From Branchiostoma lanceolatum (lineage: Eukaryota > Chordata > Leptocardii > Amphioxiformes > Branchiostomatidae): 64,000 bases of DNA. The position numbers and the translations under genes were made by a program. Below the pieces are notes generated by a model. That model made no database searches and was not told the origin of the DNA. It saw nothing but the letters and a program-made list of their open reading frames with translations. The stretch is from the NCBI RefSeq assembly GCF_035083965.1, contig NC_089722.1, positions 20,887,142 to 20,951,141 on the forward strand. The letters run 5' to 3'. The first letter of the stretch is position 1; each line of letters starts with the position of its first letter. This document shows positions 45,201 through 56,871 of this stretch, one piece after another.

Positions 45201-48200
45201 GGGGTGGTGGTCTTGAATGGGAGGCGGAACGGGGACTTGCGGACGTAGATGGGGACCCGCGGGCCATCTGGACCGTTGGGGATCTTGGTGGCCAGCCAGT
45301 TGGTGGCCACGCCCTTTATCCTGCGGTCAATCTTACTGTGGTAGTCCACCAGGACGGCGGTGATGTGGATTCTCTCGGGATGCTCCTAGGAAAAGATGCA
45401 AACAATTCAATTTCTGCTCCTTGATATAAAACGAAAAAGGGCTCCAGGCTGCCGAGATGAGGGCACTATGGTTGTTCGTTCAAATCCTTGTATTGCCTGG
45501 AGGCACATAGGGCAGCATGTTTCCTTGCTGTTTCAGTAGCAGGATAGATCTTTACGGATAGACCTTCCCTTTAACATGCTCAAGGCACCTCCTCAAACAC
45601 GGACACATTTCACATCCCCTTTCGAAAGACAGGTGTAACCCCAAACGAGATGTCTGCACCACAGGATTGAATTGTGGTCTCCCGGTTATCAACTAGTTGG
45701 AACCAGGAGCTCAACTGTGAGGCTGCTATCAGTTGAGCTACAGGGACATTCCAGACAACATATGAACTACCATGAAAAGATATTCCCTAATTTTTTTACC
45801 TTTGGTGAGGAGGAGATGGAGTAGTAGCGGGCGTGCAGGCGTGGCATGAGCTCGCACAGGTGATCGACGGGCGGCTTGAGGGACGGCAGGTCCTTCAGGA
45901 TCTGTAGGATGTCGCGATGGCTGTCCGTCACCCACTCAGCAAACTCTTTCTGTGGGATGCAGAGGAGTAGATAGATGTATGAGGGATAGAAACCTCAAGA
46001 AGTGGTAAACTACAAAATGGTGGAACACACTAGTTCTGTACTTGAGGTTTGCACATTGAGCCTTGCCAGTTGGTTCTTTCCTAACAAATAATCTTCCCAA
46101 TTATTGTAGGTTGGCACTGGGACTGAGAGTAGCCTAGAATCCATCCTATTCTAGCTCAAGTTTTCTCCTTTGATTTCTCAAAATTAATGGTTAGCCAGTA
46201 TAGACGACTTTTTAAGACAGTGGTCAACTTTACCAAGCAACTCCCAACTATGGTTTGGAGAAGGCCGGGAGACCATGGTCGGCTATGTGTTACAGGGGCT
46301 TAACTCCCAACCATGGTCCGGAGAAGGTCTGGAGGCGAAGTCGGCTATGTGTGACATGGTTTGGAAATGTTCAGAGGGCCAAGGTCGGCTATGTGTGACA
46401 TGGTCTGGAGAAGGTCATGAAACTATGGTCGGCTATGTGTGACATGGTCTGAAGATGTTCAGAAAGCCAAAGTTGGCTAAGTGTGACATGGTCTGCAGAA
46501 GGTCATGAAACTATGGTCAGCTACTGCAGTTCACTTTATCTTCACTGAGATGTTCAGAAAGCCAATGTCAGCTATGTGTGACATGGTCTAAAGATGTTCA
46601 GAAAGCCAAAGTCGGCTATGTGTGACATGGTCTAAAGATGTTCAGAAAGCCAAAGTCGGCTATGTGTGACATGGTCTGAAGATGTTCAGAAAGCCAAAGT
46701 CGGCTATGCGTGACATGGTCTGGAGGTGTCAGGAAAGTCAAAGTCGGCTATGTGTGACAGGAGCTTTACCTTTCCAGCCGACGAGGTGATCCTGGTGAGG
46801 AACTCCCTGTCTTTGGGGTCGGAGGCGTAATCGATGATGTCGTGCAGGACGTTGGTACGCGGTGGGTGGGCGATGTCCACGTAGTGCAGGAGAGCGGTAT
46901 GGTACGTCGTCGGGCACGGGAAGGGGTGCTTCTTGGCTGCCTCATCTAAAAAGAAAATGAAATCAAAACAGACTTCTTAGTTTTGTTTACACATCATGAC
47001 TCTAAAAGCAAATGCTTAAATGACAGTAAATAATCTCTTTTTTTCTGTGTATTTATTAACATGGCCTTTGAACAAAAAGATGTACACACGTGTTACAGCA
47101 AACCAATACATAAAAATTGGAAACAATCATCTGTGTCTCATGCTTTGTACTGACAATAATGATAAACTTCCACTGCCTTTCACTGCCTGTCACTTCAAGA
47201 TTGCCAATAAATTTTACTACCACAGTCAATCACTGTCGTTAAGTGTCTTATCTACAAGAATATTATGTTGAATATTTACCACTTTCCCTTGTATCTATGA
47301 AGTTTGACTTGTCTCTTGTGCTCTACATGTACTTCTATTCTTTATGTGACAAAAATAAAAATTCAGAATTCTACCAGGCTCTCAAACTGTAACACCTACT
47401 AACATAATTCCACCAGGGTACATAATTCTGCCACCCTGAAAAGATACGTCCAAACAGATCTCCAACCCAACGTTCCCCAGTATAACGCACTCCTGTATTG
47501 TATATCTAAACTGTGCATACCTGGGGGGTGCTGCACTAGAGATCTCTCAAGCCCATTGTTTATCCAAGTGGGGGATTTATGTAACCTGGCGGATTAATGT
47601 TAATGACACTACGGTACTTCTCATGAGAAGAATGATATAATGGTTCACCATCCACGTTGTTGAGAGTGAAGACATCGTCCAGGTTGACCTTGAGGAGGTG
47701 AGCGATCTCTTCCACCATGGCAGGGTCGTTGGTTGGGAACACAGCCACGTGGTCACCTGCCTCGTACCTGCACATTACAACAAGTCAATCATTCAATCAG
47801 TACAGTTACAGGTGTTCTATAGGACTCTAAATGCCAGGTGCATATGCACTTTTGTGAAACCAAAATTTACAACTGCAAACTTGAAAACACTGTGAAAACT
47901 TCCTTTCCCCTTCTACCGCAATATTAAGTCCCCAGGAAAATAAATGATTCTACAGTACATTGTCACTCTTCTTCCAGTACAGCAAACACCTGTAGCACAT
48001 TCTCATTCCTTCCTTGTACAGTCCAGCCGCAATTGACAGTATCTCAATGATATGAAACACCAGGAAGCCTACTGGAATGCACTAATCTAGACAAGAGATT
48101 ATGCTCCCACCTCCCACGTACGTTTCTGTCCTTCTATTTCTTTTAGTGGTAATTGGGTGAGCTAACTACTCTCTTTGCATCCAGGGCCTGAATTGCAAGG

Positions 48201-51200
48201 AGCTAACAAATGGTGGGGCTGAGACTCAAAGGGTCTGAAGCAACTGCCATTTGGCATCTGACAATTAAAGTCAGAAAATGGAACTTGTTTGCAGTGGTTT
48301 TGAGTTCGCATTTGAAAAATAGTAGCGCTACAGTCACACAATGGAGCAGATTTTGCAGTAGTTTTAAGTTCGTGGTAAAGAGTTCACCTTGAAGACCTCG
48401 AACATAAAACCACCACAAACATTTCTGCACTTACATGTATTTGTAAGTACATAAAAACTGTAGTTTTTAGAAGTATCAAACTAGTGCTGTCTTACCTGAT
48501 CCTGGATCCTGAGATGTCAAACTCGATGTGCATACACGACCGGTCTCCTCCCTTGTGCAGCTCTCGGTTCACCTTCACAGACGACATGTACGGGTTCTTG
48601 GCATCGTAAGGTCTGCAAGAGCGGTATCACTTCTTTGAGTAAACATTAGACAAGAAGACGGTCAAGACAAAGTTATTTGTGACTCAATTAAGGTACCACT
48701 TATTTAGGTTGAATCTTGCAGAAAGAGTTGAGATGCCATAGCTGTCTGTCAAGCTTTCTAAAGAACATAAATTTCCTTCAATCACTTAAATCGTTTAGGA
48801 GTCCTAGTGATGTCACACAGTCAACACAATAGCACTGTTTAGTAGAATACATTTGTAAACAGTTAAACCAAGTTTCAAAATAAAAAAGAAGTCTCCTCGA
48901 ATTTTGAAAGGTCTAGGGTTTAAGTGCCGAATCATGGACATCAGCACCTGATCAAAAGGACTAAGATTTTTGTTGTGTTGGAATGCAGTTCAGCTCTTTT
49001 CTAGAGGTCTTCATCAGGCTAACTGTGCTGGCTAAAAAAATGGTTAAAGTTAGCCAAAAGGGAGAATAATTTGCCATGGGAGTTTGACCATCATAGTAAA
49101 ATGTTACACTTACTGCAGCTCACTCTCCCGGCTAATTATTGACCCAATTTGTGCCTAATTTTACTATGCTTAGGAAGGCCTTGTGGAGGCTAAATTTCTA
49201 TGCCACTGGTAACTTCAGAGGTGTGCTTTCCTGCTAATACAGTCAAACCTGTCTATAGCGGTCACTCAAGGGACTGGCCAAAACTGGCCGCTAAGGACAG
49301 GTGGCCGCTATGGAGAAAATGTCGATTAATTGACCACGAGTGACACATTTTTTCAGTACCCACTGAGATACATTTATTCACCGTACAGTACACATGTAAA
49401 CATTGCAAAGGTAAGTCACATTTTAGAAAGTCGATTGTTGTTCTTTTACTTCTATTATGGGCTTGAAAAAAAGAATTATTGTATCTGCCAACTCCTTGCT
49501 CGGGCTTCATGTCTGTACAGACCAGCATCGCCATACTCTACTCTTGATCCTTCGCGACAGCTTCGCTGCAGGCACAGGCGTCACCAACGAGTTATAATCA
49601 TATGAAACAAAGTCCTTTGCAGCAAAATGCCACCTAGTTAGTTAAGAACAAAATACATGTTGCTCAGTTGCCACTTACTGTTCGTTTTCGACCGTTTTGA
49701 AACATAAAATCGTGGCGATAGTTTTCCTTAGTCTGTTGTTGTTTCGCTTCCCGCATGTCATTATCAGCTTCTACCATTATGCTAATAGGGCACTCAGAAG
49801 AAGGTCGCTCTTTTGATGATTTTTTTCTTTTCAGAAAATTGCAATAGCCCAAATTTGACATCATATTAATGTTATTCGTATTTCTTTTGAAGCTTTTGGT
49901 AAAGTAATTATCCTCAGTGATACTTTGCAGCAAAATAAATTTAGCGCATTATACCTACGAAACAGTGGTGTCTTCCGTTGACCTTTTTGCTGCTGACTAT
50001 CAGCGCCATTTTGAAAATTGCGCGAAACACGTTTTGACTTTGAGCACCGGGGAAAACGGATATTGGGCCGGCATTCAAACATTTCCCGAACTTACCTCAT
50101 CAGCTACATGTGCGAGTTGTATTTTCCAAAAAGCTGCCGTAATATTTGTCGACTCGAAATGCACAGAAATGGTCAATTTTGCTACGATGTACAAACGCAA
50201 GCCATGTGAAGAAAATTATACTGACTTCGCGTCAAACCATGGATTTTCTAACAAAGATAAAAAATTCTGGATTTCTTTATTATCATCCTATCCTGTTGAG
50301 TCCACATAAATTTGATAACTGCGTGAAAAAATGAAGATTTTGAACCCGGCGTGCGGTGGCGATGCGGCTTCTACCAGCGCGCCGTGACCCTTACCGACAG
50401 TGTTACTGTACTCGCGGGACTGAAAATCGTCTGGCCGCGACCGCGTTGGACAGGTGGCCGCTATAGCCTAATTCTTAATGCTTATGTCAATGGGAAAAAT
50501 CCAAGGGACCGACAAAAAGTGACCACTATGGGCAGGTGGCCGCTATGCAAAGGTGACCGCTAATACAGGTTTGACTGTACAAGTGTTAAGATCGACTCAC
50601 GGTTTCTGCTCTGTGAGTGACTTCAGCCTGGTGGGTTCTCCCGTGAAGATCTCATTCTGGTTGATGTCCTCGTGTGTCTCCAGTGTGTACTGTCTCATCC
50701 TGCACACCACAGACAGGAAAAACACTGTTACACTCAGAGTTACAATCCTAACTCCCATCTCTAGGATTTTCAGCTTCTTTTCATTCTACTCATACATCGA
50801 TGTCCAAACATTCACAGGATGCTGTTGTCCCTACTTGCTTCCTGTCCCAGATCCTATCAAATTCATCTCTGAAGTTAAAAAGTTCAATCACACCCAATTT
50901 TGACAGGACTTCGAGTTTTTCTGTATCTAAGTGACGGCAGTAGCCAGTCGCAAATGTCTCATTCTTCAGTTACCAAAAATAGAGTTGTTTACCAAGAATC
51001 CTGTAGTTTGCACACCACAGACAGTAAAACAGCTCCAACACTCAGAATTACAATCTTTGCACCCATCTTCAGCTGCTTCCCTGTCTATTTTCCCTACTCT
51101 TTCTTGTAAACATTAACAGGATGACACTGTTGTCCCTCCTTGCTCCTTGTCCTATCAAATTTACCCCTAAAGTTAGAAGTTCAAAACAAATCACGGACAA

Positions 51201-54200
51201 AACTTTGACTCCACTTTGAGTGGTCCTGTGTCTCACAAGACATCAATAGTCAGCTGTTAACCTTTAGCATGCTAAGATAGCCATTTGGCACCAAATCTGG
51301 GTTGGTTATGGGGTTAAGGCAGCAGGGAGAAGGTTAATTAATGTACCATTCTTCAGTTACCACAAATAGAGTTGTGTTTACCGAGAATCCTTTAGTTTGA
51401 TGAATGCATTCAGTCTGAAAGAAAATCTCATTGGACAAGGATGTACACATGGAAAGCTGTTGCTAGGTTACCGTCCACAAATACATGGACACCCTGTGGG
51501 CAGCTTTGCCATGCAAATGTCACATAGGCTTCCTGATTTCAATAACAATCTAAGGACCTCTTGGCAAATCAATTGGACTTCAATACAATGTCCTTGGTAA
51601 ACACAATTGTTGACCTTGAGTTTTTTTAGATTGGTGGATCATACTACTAGCGGCTTAACATATCTTATTGGTCCAAAGGGATTTTCCGTGTGCGGTACAA
51701 AATAACATATTTTCACCATAATAAATACCTGCTACAATCACTAATCATCTTATTTTCTTGGATAAATCAGTAACTATGGTCTTTCTTAGGACAATCGAAA
51801 GAATGCAGCAATTAGCTTGACCATTAAACTGAGATTTCTAAATAATCTTCCCAGCTTGGATCCATTTTTAGTGATCTCTTTACACACATGGGCTTTCTGT
51901 AAATCTTGAAATATATATGTATTCACGGTCTCATCTTTGCATTTTTCATGACACAGGGAATTTTTTTTTTCTGCTACAGTATTGTTTCACTGCCAACTTA
52001 AAACATCACATAAACCTCATTTCCCCTCTTACAGCAAAATTAAATTCCCGCGAAAATAAGTGAATTCATAATTTTTGAAACTGGAAATCTTAGTCAAGGC
52101 AAATGGTTATCAAGGCAAGACAAGACTTACACTCCCTCTTCTCCCACTGATTCGATGCCGAAGTGTTCACACACCGCCGGCCACAAGGTCTCTCGCCAGG
52201 TCACAAAGTCCTCCTCAATACTGTGGAGAAAAATACACTATTATTGTTGTTGTTCATCTAGTGATGTCTAGTGGCACATACAAATGTAGGTCAGCAAGTT
52301 TCCTTGCTGTTTCTGTCGCAGGGCATATTTTTACAGAGGGGGGTTGCTAGCCCTTCCCCTTTAACATGCTCATACAAAAAGTCAAGTCGATAGATTCATG
52401 TGCGGAATACTTTAATAGACATAGGTTTAGTTTACGTTATAAAAGGGTAAAACATATTCAAACATAAGAAATCACTCAAAGTAATAAGAACTCTCACTTA
52501 CTCACTGCATAATAAATTATGAGGATTTCTGGTTTATATTTAGTACTTGGCTTATCATCTTAACTTACTTCAACATAATCATGAGAGCTTCTAAACACTA
52601 TTGTTAAGCCCTTGTCACACAGAGCCTCCCAACCTTCTCTAGACAATGGTTAGGAGTTAGTTGTGAGTAAGATCATCTGCGGTTGGGAGTTGGTTGGTGA
52701 AGTTGCCTACAACTCTATAAACATCGTCTGCACTTGCCGACTATGAATTTTGACAAATCAAAGTCATGTTCTGCTTGGATACAACCAGATGACAAATAGG
52801 ATGGATTCCAGGCTACTCCCAACCCAGCGCCGACCTTAGTTGGGGATTGGCCAGGAGCAAAGTCGTGAAAGGCCATGAATGTGTGACAGGGGCTTAGAGA
52901 TAACATGTAGACCAAAAACATGATATCTAATAGGTATGTTGCTAATGTCCCTAAAGATGTACATAAAAAAAAAGACTAACTTTGCATCATCGTCCCCCAT
53001 GCCAGCTTTACAGAGTCTGACAGCACCCAGCTCTTCCAGCCTTTTGTCCACAAAAATTCCCATGGCGTTGAAGTGTTCGTATGTCTTGTTTCCCAATCCA
53101 AACACCTAGAAACCAATGTACATTTGTATTAACACATGAGTTAGGCAGCAGGGAGGAGGTTTAACAACATACAGCCATGCCATAATTTGCATTTGCATTT
53201 TGACTGAAGAACAGAAAGAAATTTGAGGGATCTTACACAGAAGTTTCAAATGTTGACACACTTTTGGGATTGGAAATCTTGAAATTTAGACTAAAGCAGT
53301 CAAAACGGAGTGAAATATTCCAAATTTTAGCAGTGTTTTTTTTATATTGAATGGCACATACATGTAGTCAGAAAGAGAAAAGTCATAACTAGAATATGTG
53401 TATCTTAATTAAAATCCAGACATGCCCTTAAATCTATCAAAATCACATGTATTTTCTTGATTTTAAAAACACATCTGGATGATGAACTTTGTACATGTAA
53501 AGAGGAACAATAATGATAATGATGATGATGATGATGAAAAACACAACAATAGTGATGGACTTACAGCATATCTGAGCCCGCTGAGATCATGGTCTTCCTG
53601 TAGCCAATCAAAGAACTCCTGTGCGTTGTCTGTCGGGTCACCCTCACCGTATGTCGCCAGACAGAAGAGAGCAAAGGAGTTTTCTACCTCGCCCATCCTG
53701 GTCAGCTCCTCCTGTGGAAGGGAACATGTAAACAAGGATGTAAACTGAAATTTACTGACTGTAGATTGAGTTTGACTAATTTTGCAATAACCAAGTTGTT
53801 GACTGTTCACCTTGTAATGCCTAGTGGCACATTGGTCAGCAAGTTTCCTTGCTGTTTCACTAGCAGGGTACAGTTTTACAGGGAGTGGTTGCTAGCCCTT
53901 CCCCTTTTAACGACTCAAGGCACCTCCTCAACTTGGCACCCCCATTTTATGTCCCTTACAAAAGACAGCTGCAGCCCCAACCAAGATGCCCTGACCCAGG
54001 AGTGAACCAACCAGGGTCTACGAGTTACCAACTAATTGGAACCAGGAGCTCAACTGTGAGGCTGCTACCAGTTGAGCTACAGGGACATACCAACATGTAC
54101 AAACAAAATGCATACCATTTCACACTCCTCGGGGTCCACAGGAAAGCCCTTTATCCCGTAGCGTATACAGTCCCGCGCCAGTCTGCCGGCAAACTCCTCA

Positions 54201-56766
54201 GCAGTGCCAGTCTGTGAGCCGTAAAACACTGCTACACTCTTCTTCTGCAAAAACAAACACATCTTTATTTGTAAACAAAAGAGCCTGACGAAAAATGTGC
54301 ACCACAAAATATCACCTATATAATTGTATACATGGATACAAAGTTCTTTGTACACAACGAGAGGGATACTAATAATACCTAGTCGACATTTTGGTGACAG
54401 TCTGTCAGACCAAAACGTTAGCTTTAAGTATTAAGTCTTTGGTTGTGTACGAAAAACTTTGGTATCCATTGATTTACCAACCTGATAAAACTGTTCATGG
54501 ATTATAAAACATACACATGTATGGGAATACATGCATATTTCTTTGATGTTGATTTTGTTTAGGACAACTAGTATCAATATAATTTTTTGTTTTGTTTTGT
54601 TTTCTATGAATTGTGATGTGTTGAGTTGAGTTGTGCTTGAGTAAAAGCGATTAAAATTACCGAATCTAAAAACTGGGTAAACAAATGTTTTACCAATAGA
54701 GAAAAGTACTGGCAAAAGAAAGCCATCACTAACCGTTTTCTTCATGCGGTTGATAAAGCTTGGATCTCTGCTTGCGGTTGACAGTGGCCTGAAAATAACA
54801 ACCGGAAAATGTTCTTGTTTCTCTAGCATCAAAAACATTAGTATTTTTACCCTCTCTTAATGTATGTCCCACTTCATTTCATGGCTTTTAAGAATAGTAA
54901 GTAATCAATCAATCAATCAATCAAGTCCAGTGATATTCATCAATCACCTAACTCATTTTTCTTCAACGGGTCTTGTGAAACCAACAAAAGGTGTTGGGCA
55001 AGTAAAAAAAGAGGGATTCAAAATATATAATTATACAATGTATGTATGTTCTCAAACTGTCGAAGTACGAAAACAGCAGTCTCAACCTTGGCCTGACCTT
55101 GACTTTGAAATGCTCAATGAATCAGGAGGAACCATAGGTGCTGTATTGTGGCACTGTGGTCCCATAAACGGACATTTCACTGGAGTCTTTGTGGTTTTAT
55201 GACATGCTAGTACATGTGTATGTGCTTCCAATGAATTGCTACAGAATTGTTTCAACCGCAAACTTCAAACATGGCGAAAACCTCCATTCCCCTTCTACCG
55301 CAGAAATTACGGTAAGTCCCTGCAAATATAAATGAATTTACAGTGTGACATGACCCCAGACATGCAAGCAACCTGGAGGTTGGAGTTGGCGACCACAGGT
55401 CAATGGCCTACTGGACAGAAACTGTTTCTTGGCCTCTGTTGCATCGAAATGTAATGGTATTGTGATTATGGGAATTGTATCAAGATTGTATGTTGAAACC
55501 CTTTTTGTAATAAGAACGGAATTCGGATTATGTTGTAACATAATCCGCGAGCTTCTTACGGAATAAAATCATCATCATTGTGTCAATACTTTGGAACACT
55601 GCAAGATCTGCCTGAAATCTGTATAAATGGGGGCCTGCGACAACGCTCCACACTACATTTGGGAGGGTAGCAGCTACGTATTAGAATTATGTTAAATTCA
55701 GACCATTACAAAGAATGCGCTGAATATACCAACTACTGACAACTGAAATTTGAGTGGTCCTGTTATCTACAAATTAAATTTAAAAAATAAAATGGAATCA
55801 AAATGGCCGACCAATAGTTTGAGGTTCTTGATATTTCATGAGGAATTTTGGATCAGTATAGGCATCAGTCATGCCGCAGATGCCTTACTTCAATGTGAAA
55901 TACATGTAATATCTTGATAGTATCTTTGCACTGAGGGATAAACCAGGATGTTTGTGTGAAAATGTTGACCTAAATTTTTCTCAGGTCAACTATCTTTTTT
56001 CTTCCTTTTACTATCTGCCATTTCTTTTCAACCATCTTGCATCCTTTTTTCTATAACTTTCCGTGTGAACATTCAATAACACCCTCCCCACTACCTCCTG
56101 GTATGTCCACAAGTGTAGTTGCCAAGCAGAGGTTGGATGGGAAGATTGTGACTTTCTTCAAGTTTGCCCCTCATGGATAGAACGGCTGTCCAAAAATTGG
56201 GCAGATGAAGCCTTGTTCATTCAGAACCTTGTACTAGTAGTGCTGTGCCTGATGCACATAGGTCGGGCAAGTTTTCTCGCTGTTTCAGTAGCAGAGTATA
56301 TTTTTACAGGGAGGGGTTCCTAGCCCTTCCCATTTAACATCCTCGAAGCACCTTCTCATACCTGGGACCCGTTTTATACAGTTTCCAACAGACGGCAGTA
56401 CATGAAGCCTCAACCAAGATGTCCTGTCCCAGGATTGAGAGTACTGTAAATTATTTAATTTTCCCTACTCAGTAGATAAATGTGTTTTGAAGTGAATGTT
56501 TTTGCATGGCGTAACAAAATGTTGCATTGGAAAGTTCATCTGGTGGCCCCGACCCTGAAAGTGTACGAATGTACTTACACAACTGTGAGTGGCTTGACAA
56601 GTTGTTGAGGCGTGGCTGCCTTCCTGTCCCTGAAGAACCACCAGTAGATGGTCAGGCCCAGGATCATGCACACCAGGAAAATGTCCGTCATGCCCAGGAA
56701 CGGCTCTTCTTCAGCTGCCGCGGGCAACGGCACGGACTGAGTCTCGTCGAGGTCCATGTCTGTCAT
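42212..56766 (-). CDS. POR: NADPH-cytochrome P450 reductase (14 coding exons, 677 aa)
   Basis: Transfers electrons from NADPH via FAD and FMN to microsomal P450s and heme oxygenase, on the ER membrane. Exons: 56766-56579, 54788-54734, 54244-54116, 53711-53565, 53105-52981, 52220-52131, 50699-50601, 48612-48496, 47767-47649, 46945-46770, 45949-45800, 45385-45121, 44661-44433, 42356-42212. All phases match. Visible features: N-terminal anchor (27-46, IFLVCMILGLTIYWWFF); FMN domain with SQTGTAEE (91-98), ATYGEGDPTDNAQ (143-155) and FGLGNKTYEHF (175-185); FAD-binding RYYSISS (456-462) and GVATNW (490-495); NADPH-binding IGPGTGLAPFRGF (531-543); and the C-terminal DVWS whose Trp676 stacks on FAD. 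The length equals vertebrate POR. Introns are full of transposons. AAGGCTATC precedes the ATG after a CAG acceptor at 56776, so a leader exon lies upstream. Confidence 0.97.
42434..43538 (+). mobile_element. pogo/Tigger-like non-autonomous transposon in POR intron 13
   Basis: The termini CAGTCAAACCTGTATTAGCG and the inverted CTATAGACAGGTTTGACTG are flanked by TA (42432-42433 and 43539-43540). The left 110 bases match, inverted, the right end of the element at 49240-50577, including GGTCACTTTTTGTCGGTCCC and CATTGACATAAGCATTAAG. No transposase frame. CAGT termini and a TA target suggest the pogo branch of Tc1/mariner. Confidence 0.85.
44190..44345 (+). mobile_element. tRNA-derived SINE in POR intron 13
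   Basis: A box TGGCGCAGCGG and B box GGTTCGAATCC are spaced as in a tRNA. The head GTGTGGCGCAGCGG resembles eukaryotic initiator tRNA-Met, but the T stem (TTGGG against CCCCT) and the anticodon stem do not pair, so it is not a working tRNA. It is followed by a body GAAAAAGGCACTTTACAC shared with 44700-44745. Confidence 0.75.
44665..44935 (+). mobile_element. tRNA-derived SINE copy beside POR exon 13
   Basis: B box GGTTCGAATCCC at 44701 is followed by CAAAGGCACTTTACAACTAC as in the copy at 44190, then a longer body to about 44935. The A-box half is replaced by the exon-intron border, so the copy is 5'-truncated and starts only a few bases from the exon 13 acceptor at 44662. Confidence 0.65.
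45430..45755 (-). mobile_element. tRNA-derived SINE in POR intron 11
   Basis: On the minus strand it begins AATGTCCCTGTAGCTCAACT with A box TAGCTCAACTG and a degenerate B box around ACAATTCAATCC. The body includes AAAGGGGATGTGAAATGTG, GAGGAGGTGCCTTGAGC and AACAGCAAGGAAACATGC. A fuller match lies at 53805-54090, with fragments at 52255 and 56228. Confidence 0.8.
46282..46760 (-). repeat. 44-bp tandem array built from a MITE end, in POR intron 10
   Basis: The landmark GCTATGTGTGACA (or variant) starts at 46344, 46388, 46432, 46476 and 46520, then 46571, 46615, 46659, 46703 and 46747. Spacing is exactly 44 bases within each run, with one 51-base step between them. The unit is the terminal sequence of the TAAGCCCCTGTCACAC MITE family (19986, 52614). 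The array ends 10 bases before the exon 10 donor at 46770. Some units hold AAGGTCATGAAACTATGG in place of GATGTTCAGAAAGCCAAA, so two unit types alternate. Confidence 0.9.
47838..47960 (+). mobile_element. MITE fragment in POR intron 8
   Basis: Block with TACAACTGCAAACTTG, CTTTCCCCTTCTACCGC, TTAAGTCCCCAGGAAAATAA and a TCTACAGTA end. The same ordered block occurs at 51985-52072 and 55243-55345, all in POR introns and in the same orientation. Confidence 0.7.
48256..48452 (+). mobile_element. MITE (GTTTGCGGTGGTTTTAAGTT family) in POR intron 8
   Basis: TTTGCAGTGGTTTTGAGTTC on the left and AAACCACCACAAACATTTC on the right form inverted ends. AGTAGCGCTAC in the centre is shared with 61760-61967. 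About 200 bases, non-coding. Confidence 0.65.
49240..50577 (-). mobile_element. pogo/Tigger-like non-autonomous transposon in POR intron 7
   Basis: The left end CAGTCAAACCTGTCTATAGC and the right end, whose complement is CAGTCAAACCTGTATTAGCG, are flanked by TA (49238-49239, 50578-50579). It is the same family as 42434-43538 in opposite orientation, 1.34 kb long. The right end lies only 23 bases from the exon 7 donor at 50601. There is no intact transposase. Confidence 0.85.
51985..52072 (+). mobile_element. MITE fragment in POR intron 6
   Basis: CACTGCCAACTTAAAACATC, CATTTCCCCTCTTACAGC and AATTCCCGCGAAAATAAGTG correspond in order to the copies at 47838 and 55243. Confidence 0.6.
52255..52375 (-). 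mobile_element. SINE 3' fragment in POR intron 5
   Basis: CTAGTGGCACAT, GTTTCCTTGCTGTTTCTGTC, GTTGCTAGCCCTTCCCC and TTTAACATGCTCA match the distal half of the SINEs at 45430 and 53805. The tRNA head is absent. Confidence 0.7.
52614..52896 (+). mobile_element. MITE with TAAGCCCYTGTCACAC inverted ends, POR intron 5
   Basis: The left TAAGCCCTTGTCACACAG and right TGTGTGACAGGGGCTTA are inverted repeats. CATCTGCGGTTGGGAGTTGG and GGATGGATTCCAGGCTACTC are internal landmarks shared with 19986-20492 and 46100-46310. 283 bases, no coding capacity. It ends 85 bases before the exon 5 donor. Confidence 0.8.
53805..54090 (-). mobile_element. Near-full tRNA-derived SINE in POR intron 3
   Basis: The minus-strand head TGTCCCTGTAGCTCAACTGG (A box) and the B-box region with AACTCGTAGACCC precede a body matching 45430-45755 over its whole length (CAAGGCACCTCCTCAAC, CAGCAAGTTTCCTTGCTG in plus-strand terms). 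It starts 26 bases beyond exon 3. Confidence 0.85.
54903..54926 (+). repeat. (AATC)n microsatellite
   Basis: Six AATC units in POR intron 1. Confidence 0.85.
55243..55345 (+). mobile_element. MITE fragment in POR intron 1
   Basis: AACCGCAAACTTCAAACATG, CATTCCCCTTCTACCGCAG, AAGTCCCTGCAAATATAAAT and a TTTACAGTG end match the copies at 47838 and 51985. Confidence 0.65.
55420..55582 (+). mobile_element. LINE 3' tail in POR intron 1
   Basis: Ends TACGGAATAAAATCATCATCATTG, a polyadenylation-like signal followed by an ATC microsatellite, as in CR1/L2-type tails. ATGTTGTAACATAATCCGCG forms a short hairpin just before it. No coding remains are visible. Confidence 0.5.
56228..56445 (-). mobile_element. 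SINE 3' fragment in POR intron 1
   Basis: CTCGCTGTTTCAGTAGCAG, GGGGTTCCTAGCCCTTCCC, GAAGCACCTTCTCATACC and CAACCAAGATGTCCTGTCCC follow the body of the SINE at 53805. The head is missing. Confidence 0.75.
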
Positions 56767-56871
56767 GATAGCCTTCTGAAACAGAACATATCAAGATTTT
56801 ATCAGCACAATTATTCAAATTCAATTCAAATCAAAGCCTATTTCATACCTTTGGCTATATAATTCATAGTA

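Noticed and set aside
45095-45424. 109-residue plus-strand frame
   Set aside because: Antisense of POR exon 12, GC-rich coding sequence.
56527-56862. 111-residue plus-strand frame
   Set aside because: Antisense of POR coding exon 1.
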